Source: Talinum fruticosum (lineage: Eukaryota; Streptophyta; Magnoliopsida; Caryophyllales; Talinaceae). Taken from it: 64,000 nt of DNA. The notes beneath the pieces were generated by a model that was not told where the DNA came from, made no database searches, and was given only the letters and a program-made list of their open reading frames with translations. Shown here piece after piece: positions 58,200 through 64,000 of the stretch (position 1 is the first letter of the stretch; each line of letters begins with the position of its first letter). The stretch is from NCBI GenBank assembly GCA_021018815.1, contig JAITYX010000012.1, positions 7,675,001-7,739,000 on the forward strand, written 5' to 3'. Both the position numbers and the translations under genes were made by a program.

Positions 58200-59760
58200 C
58201 GTAAACAAATGTAACTATGGGTACTTAGAATTAAGTACCTTTATAAGATTAGATTCGAGATCATCGAAATTTAGGTGGGGTAAAATCTCTTTCATGTATT
58301 GGAGAATGTATAAGGCACATTCCACGTTCCCCGATTGTTTATAACACTACAATAATTAAAATAGATTTCCAACACATGGAGAATTAATTAGTAGTTATGT
58401 ACCAAGTAATTTCGCCGAAAATGAAAACTAATTTAACGGTAAGCGAGAGAACCTCATCTTTATAGAGACAACACTTGACAGCTTTACCTTATGTGGGCCT
58501 CTCGACCCTCCTTGCATGTTGTGCACTTCGAGAGCACAATTTTTCAATCGAGATGAAATAAAAATTTAAAGGAAGATCATGTATTGTTCATAAATGCATG
58601 TATACAACATACAATAGAAAAGAATACTTAACGAAGAAATGAAATACCGAACTCACAAGTCGATTACTAGTCCGATATATTTTCTCATAGTATAACCTAA
58701 AGGATCAAGCCGATACACCACATTACTCCCCGGATGTATAGCAGCAAGCATCCAAGTGGCGGCTACACCGACACAAATAACATATATAAAAATATAATTA
58801 CTAAACCATTAGAACTTCATTTAAGTTATTTATACACTTACCTTTCATTGAACGGTGCCAAGTAACATATTTTGTGCGTCCCGACCATGAGGTCGGAGAT
58901 AAATTTGGATCGTTACGTGCAAGAACGTCCATGTGCTTGAATGGCCTCACGACTACAAAACTCAACTAACTTGATTCCTATGGAACGAGTCATCTCGTGC
59001 AGCTACTTATTATATATTAATTATATATATATAGTTAGAAATGAAAATTAATAGTTAAATGAACTTATATATAGTAAGTCACATGATGCCGAGCATAACG
59101 GTAGCTTGCGCCGATCTCTTGCATTTGTAGAAATTGCAGTATGTAGTCCAAAAAACCAAGTATGCTCATCTCATTGTCACCGACCAACCCAAATACGTGA
59201 CTTTATGTTGTGATTTGAAGTCCACTATTTTATAACAAAAGCTTTACCGGACTTAGGAGACAAGAACTCTACTCCGAAGGTGACTCGTTAATGAGTTGGA
59301 GATATGGGGTTTCTTGTGGACGATGATCAACCACCGCTGAATGCTTTATCTTATGACTACCAACCGATGACTTGGTAGTGCTCTTCTTCCCACTCTCGGC
59401 TCCGGTGATGAGATCCTAGTTTAGGGAGGATGATAATACACAAATCATAAATATATATACGTGATATTAATAACTCGATCTAATATTTTCAAAAAATACC
59501 TTCAATGTAAAAAGGATAACTAAACTCTTGGGCCAAACAACAAAACCGTTGACCACTTTATCTACAATGTGGAGGGGTGTGGTGATTGGATCGGTAACTC
59601 ACGACTACCTTTACCTTGCATAGCTTCTATGACCTTTACCTTCACTCGATCCTCTAAGAGTTGTGCCCTATGAACAACGACGCTTGGCTAGTACGGGTAA
59701 ACAACATTTATTGCCACAATGTGATGTAAAGGAAGGTGATGAGAAGCTACCATGCACTCG
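58200..59760 (-). pseudogene. Ulp1-like (C48) SUMO protease domain of CACTA element
   Basis: C48 peptidases cleave SUMO from proteins. In CACTA elements their role is unknown. Minus-strand text: a histidine-tryptophan site near 58758 (CAC followed by an extra T before TGG, so frame-shifted), the aspartate block YRLDPLG near 58710, and the Q-x5-C catalytic block QSGNVEC near 58337-58317 followed by ALYILQYMKEILPHLNF. His, Asp, Gln and Cys are all recognisable. Introns are likely near 58350 and 58850. The upstream linker (59300-59400) is Ser/Lys-rich. Confidence 0.8.
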
Positions 59761-60088
59761 TATCGGTTGCATAAGAATAAATATAATAATTACAATAACG
59801 AGATAACCCTTGAGAGACAACTTAAACTATCAAGAATCTTGGAAAAATGGATAGACTTTCCCTTAAAAATCAACATTTTTCTCGGAATAACGACCCTCCT
59901 CCAAAACAACAAAACACAAACAACAACTAATTACTTAATGGCTACACGCAAGAGTTCCACAACAACCGGAGTATATACACCATTCATTCAACAAGAATAC
60001 ATCAATAATTAGTCAAAATAAAAACATGCATTCTCCTTAGATCGCAAAATCTTAATTACCTCGACCATATCTTCGAATTGGTCACAGG

Positions 60089-61601
60089 GTGAGCTCGCTT
60101 TCCCTCCGGGCGCTGTTTGGGGTGAGAATTGATCCTCTCGCATCACGTAACTCTTCCAAGTTAGGTGTCTGGGATGCCCATCTTGGTAAAGTATACCATG
60201 AATCGGGCTATCACTCTCTATCCAACATGTGCAGCCACTTCGGACTCCACTTGGGTAGTCATTTGGGTGGCCAATTGAGACTCCACTTAGGCAACCAATC
60301 GAGACTCCACTTGAGAAATGATTGCCTCGATATCCACTTGGTTGGAAGAGAAGGAGAACTTCTTTCTAGCCTCGAAGTGCTCAACTATCCCCGACTTCTC
60401 ACCAAGGACTTGAACACGACTGGGATGCTCATCTCTTTCTAGGACCAAGGCTAACTTATCCCTCCTCCCGGTGTTGTCGAAATTTTTGAAGTCGAGGTTT
60501 GTGACAAAGACTCTTGTAAGAAGGAAATAAATTATCATTGGAAAATTCATATTAACCGATAAGTTCTCAAAATAAATAAAGAAATAGTCAAAGTTACGAG
60601 TCGCTGCACAATAGATTAGACTTCGTTCTAGTGAAGGTGCCATCTTTCTTCTTTCTTCCTTCGGCCCACAACCTGTTCCCTTTCGGTAGTAATCTACAAA
60701 GGATCCACAATGGAACCTTCATCGGCTCCGCTTTTCGGTTGTTCAAGCTTCGCTTGCACAACTTCTTGTTCACCTGCAAGTACCCCCACAGGACATCGTA
60801 TGGGGATACACATTGCTTTTAATCCTCTTCCGGTTGGCATCATCTAGTGCCTGTGCAAGTAATTAAGACAAGAAAATATCCGTAAATAAAACTACAAATG
60901 TTAAATTCTAAAGAATTCTAAAGAAATTAATAACTCTAAAGAAATATCCGTAAATAAAATTTATAAAAATAAGAGAACAAATGTTAAATTACTTTGTCTT
61001 TAGGAGTAGAGACATATTCTTCGAACTTCTTCCAATGGTCCTTGGTTATAAAGTTGTAGACCTCTAATGGTCTCGCCTTTTGCCTTAATCTCCCTTGTCT
61101 TGTAGACCTAGACAGCGACAATGTGAGACTTGAAGTTTCTCCATTTCTCTACAGCTGACATAAGGGTCTTGTGTTTAACCAATAGGAGATCTAATTCCTT
61201 TACATTCAAGTTGAACGTTTTCTAAAACATAAAAATGACAAGCATTATTATTAACTATTTACACTAAGTTGTAATTCTATGTTGAGGTGTGGTGCATGTA
61301 CCTTTATATCATTCCAAAGGTTTTCCTTAACCAATTCTAGGACTTTGCTCCATTGAGTGTAGTTGATATTCACGTGTATGCGAGTTGCCGCACCAGCATA
61401 ACTCATGAAGCGAGATGTGCCCTCACCTTCCGAGTTGAGATGAACATCAAATTGGACCCAAGTAAGGAGAGTTGAATCTTCTCTATTACGTGCCAACTTC
61501 TCCTTATTCATCATTGTTCGTCCCCTCATCTTGTTTTTAACTTGGGAAGGATCATGCCACTCCATTTTATAATGACTCGTAAGAAGGAAAAACATAAACA
61601 T
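60089..61601 (-). pseudogene. Ptta/En/Spm-type plant transposase-associated protein (Transposase_24-like)
   Basis: Minus-strand exons: 61251-61601 (SEGEGTSRFMSYAGAATRIHV, NINYTQWSKV, LKENLW-like) and about 61000-61220 (ELDLLLVKHKTLMSAVEKWRNFKSH; GLQLYNQGPLEEVR), characteristic of the Ptta/En/Spm family. C-terminal parts follow: 60643-60779 and 60287-60480 (FDNTGRRDKLALVLERDEHPS). A short VESRL/QVE heptad repeat is encoded at 60230-60330. Stops and shifts occur between blocks. The protein is thought to assist CACTA transposition. Confidence 0.78.
60235..60345 (-). repeat. short coding tandem repeat
   Basis: Repeats of about 27 bp with GGAGTCTCGATTGG-like text (minus strand) encode QVESRLVA-like heptads in the C-terminus of the Ptta-like protein. 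Confidence 0.6.
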
Positions 61602-62049
61602 TCGATAATTTGACTAATAACATAAAAAATAAAGGATAATATTCTACATCTCAAAAATTAAAAAAAAAAATTAGATTTTCAAAATGAAGTGAACTTCTTA
61701 AAAGGCTTTTAATAATCTATATTTTCAAATAAAAGGCTTTCTTATTAATTTTAATAGAAAAAAAGAAAAACAATTCATTAATAACTATTTATGGAGTACG
61801 TATGAAATCTAAAATGGATAACTAAGTTATACAATAATGTTCTTACTGAGTTGATATAATTTCATGGTTTATGCCCTTTTTCCCCTCCTATGGAATGATC
61901 TTCAATATATATCCTTCTAGTGATCAACCTTTAAATATACTTCTTCAAAATTGGTATCCTCATTTTCAACAAAAATTCATAAGGAGAAAGGTGGGGTCTC
62001 CTCAACAAACTCACACACATCTTCACCATCCCCACCAACAACGTGCCTA

Positions 62050-64000
62050 TTTCGTTAAAGAACAATAAACCACTTATCATTGGTCGGGTCCTCAATATAA
62101 AACACTTGTCTTGCTTGGGATGTCATAATGAATTGATCCCCTTTATGCTCTTCTCTTGTAAGATCTCGCCATCGTGAATCATATCGGATCAACTTGGACA
62201 CCGTCATTTTCCTTAACCCATTTACACCGAAAAACGGGCTCACGAAAGTCAACATAGTCTAGCTCCCATATATCCTCAATGACTCCGTAATACGACATTT
62301 TTCCTACAACGAGATGTTCATCATAGGGGCTCAAAACATGAAGTGCATGAGCCTCTAATATGACCTCACTATTTTGCACAAAGTGGTTCTATTGTCTTGG
62401 CTGTTTGTATAGAAAGAGAATCCATTAATGTCATACTCATGGTAAGAAATGACATCCAATTGGAGCCCTTTAGCCAAGCTTACCAAAGTTTGTGAGACAT
62501 CTTTTCATGATTCTCCCCATTGGCTAGTGATGATTCTATCTCTAAACCAATTGAGAAATGTGCGATTATGCTAGGCCAACACCTATGTCTCATTTCTTCC
62601 TCGATCATCGTCTCCTTACGAGAGAATTGTGCTCATCAATAAACAGACCGCACTTCATCACTATTTTGAAGAATATAAAGATGTGTTTAATCCCTCATAT
62701 CCCGACTAAATGTATGAATCATTGGCCCCAGTTTACTCTTCCTCGCAATTTTCCCCATAAGGGATGTTTAGGATACCAATAACTTCTATTAGGGATTAGT
62801 ATTCATAACATAACTCAATACATTCCTCAACTATGTAAGTCTCAACAATGCACCCTTCGGGTCGATATCGCTTCTAACATACCCTTTAAGGATTTTCAAA
62901 ACCATTCAAATGGGTACATCCACCGATAAAAAATCGGGCCACGAGTCACACTTCTCTAACCGAATGGACAACTAGGTCCACCATGATATCAAAAAAGAAG
63001 GTGGAAATTACATCTCAAGTTGGCCCAATGTAATGATGACGCTACACTTAAGATCATCCAATTTCTGCAAATCAACAACCTTGCTATATATGGCATTGAA
63101 CAAGAAGCAAATTTTTGTAATCGAATGACTAACATGTTTCGGCATCACGGATCGGATAGCAGTTGGTAAAATTTGTTGCATCAAAGCATAATAATCATGA
63201 CATTTGAGACCGACTAGTTTATAATCGGACATCGAAACGAGTCTACTAATGTTTGAAGAATATTCTTATGGCACTTTGAGTTTCTTTAAGGTCTCACACA
63301 AACGTTTTTTTCACTTCTACTCAATGGGTAAGAATCCGGGAAAACGTTTTCTTCCCTTTGGTTGTGTGCTAATTTCTTACATATTCCCATTACACGTAAA
63401 TCGAGTTTTGCTCTCTCTCCGTCCTTGATTTTACCCGATATGTTCAAAAAGTGTCAATCGGACTTTCACAAATATTTTTCTCTATATGCTTCACATAAAG
63501 ACAATGTCTCACATACAACTCTTTCTAATATGGAAGATTAAAAATTATTGATCTCTTTCTCCACACACTTGTTTTCGAATGAACGTCGGTATGGCCTTGC
63601 CGAACTCCACATCGAGAGCCTTCACTTGTTCATAAATTTTTTTGTCCTGTTAATGGACTTCGAGCATGATTTATCTCAGTATACCATTGAAGCCTTCTTT
63701 TTCTTACAAAATTGATGGGAATAAGGAAGAAACTTTCAGTGTCCGAGATAGGTCGTCTTCTTTCCGTGCTTAAGATGATAGGAGCACGTACCCTCTACGC
63801 GAACGGGGTAAGCCTTATGGCCTTTGATGGTGTGGCTGGAAAAGTTTCCATATGTGGTGAAGTCATTTAATATGGTAAAGAACATAACTCACAATGTAAA
63901 TTGCTCTTGATCGTATTCATAAAAAATCGAAACACCTTCATCCCATAAGAGCTTTACATCTTCAACAAGAGGCGCCGAGTACACATCTATATCATTTCCT
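62050..64000 (-). pseudogene. CACTA Tnp2 transposase (Transposase_21/DUF4218/DUF4216), partial
   Basis: Catalyses cut-and-paste of CACTA elements. From the window edge leftward on the minus strand: GNDIDVYSAPLVEDVKLLWDEG (from 63999) and a KGHKAYPV-to-TYLGH stretch (63830-63740) of Transposase_21; DUF4218 at 63232-62790 (LVGLKCHDYYALMQQILP, YRPEGCIVETYI-like); DUF4216 at 62379-62055 (MSYYGVIEDIWELDY, SQARQVFYIEDP). At least five frame changes and stops. The N-terminal part lies outside the window. Confidence 0.9.

Larger units (their letters stand above)
58191..64000 (-). mobile_element. CACTA (En/Spm) transposon with Tnp2, Ptta-like and Ulp1-like genes, open at window end
   Basis: On the minus strand the order is Tnp2 transposase (Transposase_21, DUF4218, DUF4216), a Ptta/En/Spm-type protein, and a Ulp1-like cysteine protease. 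This is the gene set of the Ulp1-carrying CACTA group in plants. All genes have frameshifts. The terminal repeat on the left side was not found. It may have been removed by the gypsy element at 56.1-58.2 kb. The right end lies beyond 64000. It is not closely related at its visible parts to the CACTA at 19023. Confidence 0.88.

Noticed and set aside
58340..58356. CACTACAA sequence as a possible left terminus of the second CACTA
   Set aside because: It is the reverse complement of an intron acceptor (TTGTAG) inside the Ulp1-like gene, and the coding text continues on both sides.

Overview
The window is nuclear DNA of a flowering plant, most likely a eudicot. It is intergenic, repeat-dense sequence. 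Nearly everything in it is a transposable element, mostly decayed by stops and one-base indels. The only recognisable host gene is a small intron-containing metallothionein-like gene at 54.9-55.7 kb. No bacterial operons, CRISPR arrays, rRNA or tRNA genes were seen. The species cannot be named from the sequence.

Layout. 1-11.1 kb: a plus-strand Ty1/copia (SIRE-like) block arranged internal-LTR-internal-LTR-internal, with LTRs at 1295-3307 and 8845-10845. 11.1-38.5 kb: the same copia family on the minus strand, in circularly permuted order (integrase half, RT, RNase H, envelope-like ORF, one LTR, gag, integrase start), repeatedly used as an insertion target. Inside it sits a long solo-LTR-like element (12195-29401). 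That element holds a pol-less Retand-type Ty3/gypsy element (14668-29084, TSD GAGGT), whose gag is split by a CACTA DNA transposon (19023-25671, TSD TAT). The CACTA carries pieces of a host DHHC S-acyltransferase gene: a four-level nest. The same minus copia also received a plus-strand copia solo LTR (33760-35344, TSD TCAGC) and a Retand solo LTR (35596-37533).

38.5-about 50 kb: a minus-strand, coding-type Retand-like element. It has a truncated LTR, 3' internal DNA, two decayed plant-mobile-domain-like (PMD) ORFs running antisense to pol, and a reverse transcriptase piece. A second solo-LTR-like element (40490-43747, TSD GGTTG) is inserted in it. 51.3-53.4 kb: a 5'-truncated LINE with RT, zf-RVT and RNase H remnants. 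54.8-55.8 kb: the metallothionein-like gene with TATA box and polyadenylation signal. About 56.1-58.2 kb: a minus-strand gypsy LTR with an Asp-tRNA-like primer site and leader. 58.2 kb to the window end: a minus-strand CACTA with Tnp2 transposase, a Ptta/En/Spm-type protein and a Ulp1-like protease, continuing past the window.

The elements do not form a pathway. The interest lies in the nesting order, the captured and antisense genes, the odd copia topologies, and a recurring pattern of one-base indels that may be decay or assembly error.
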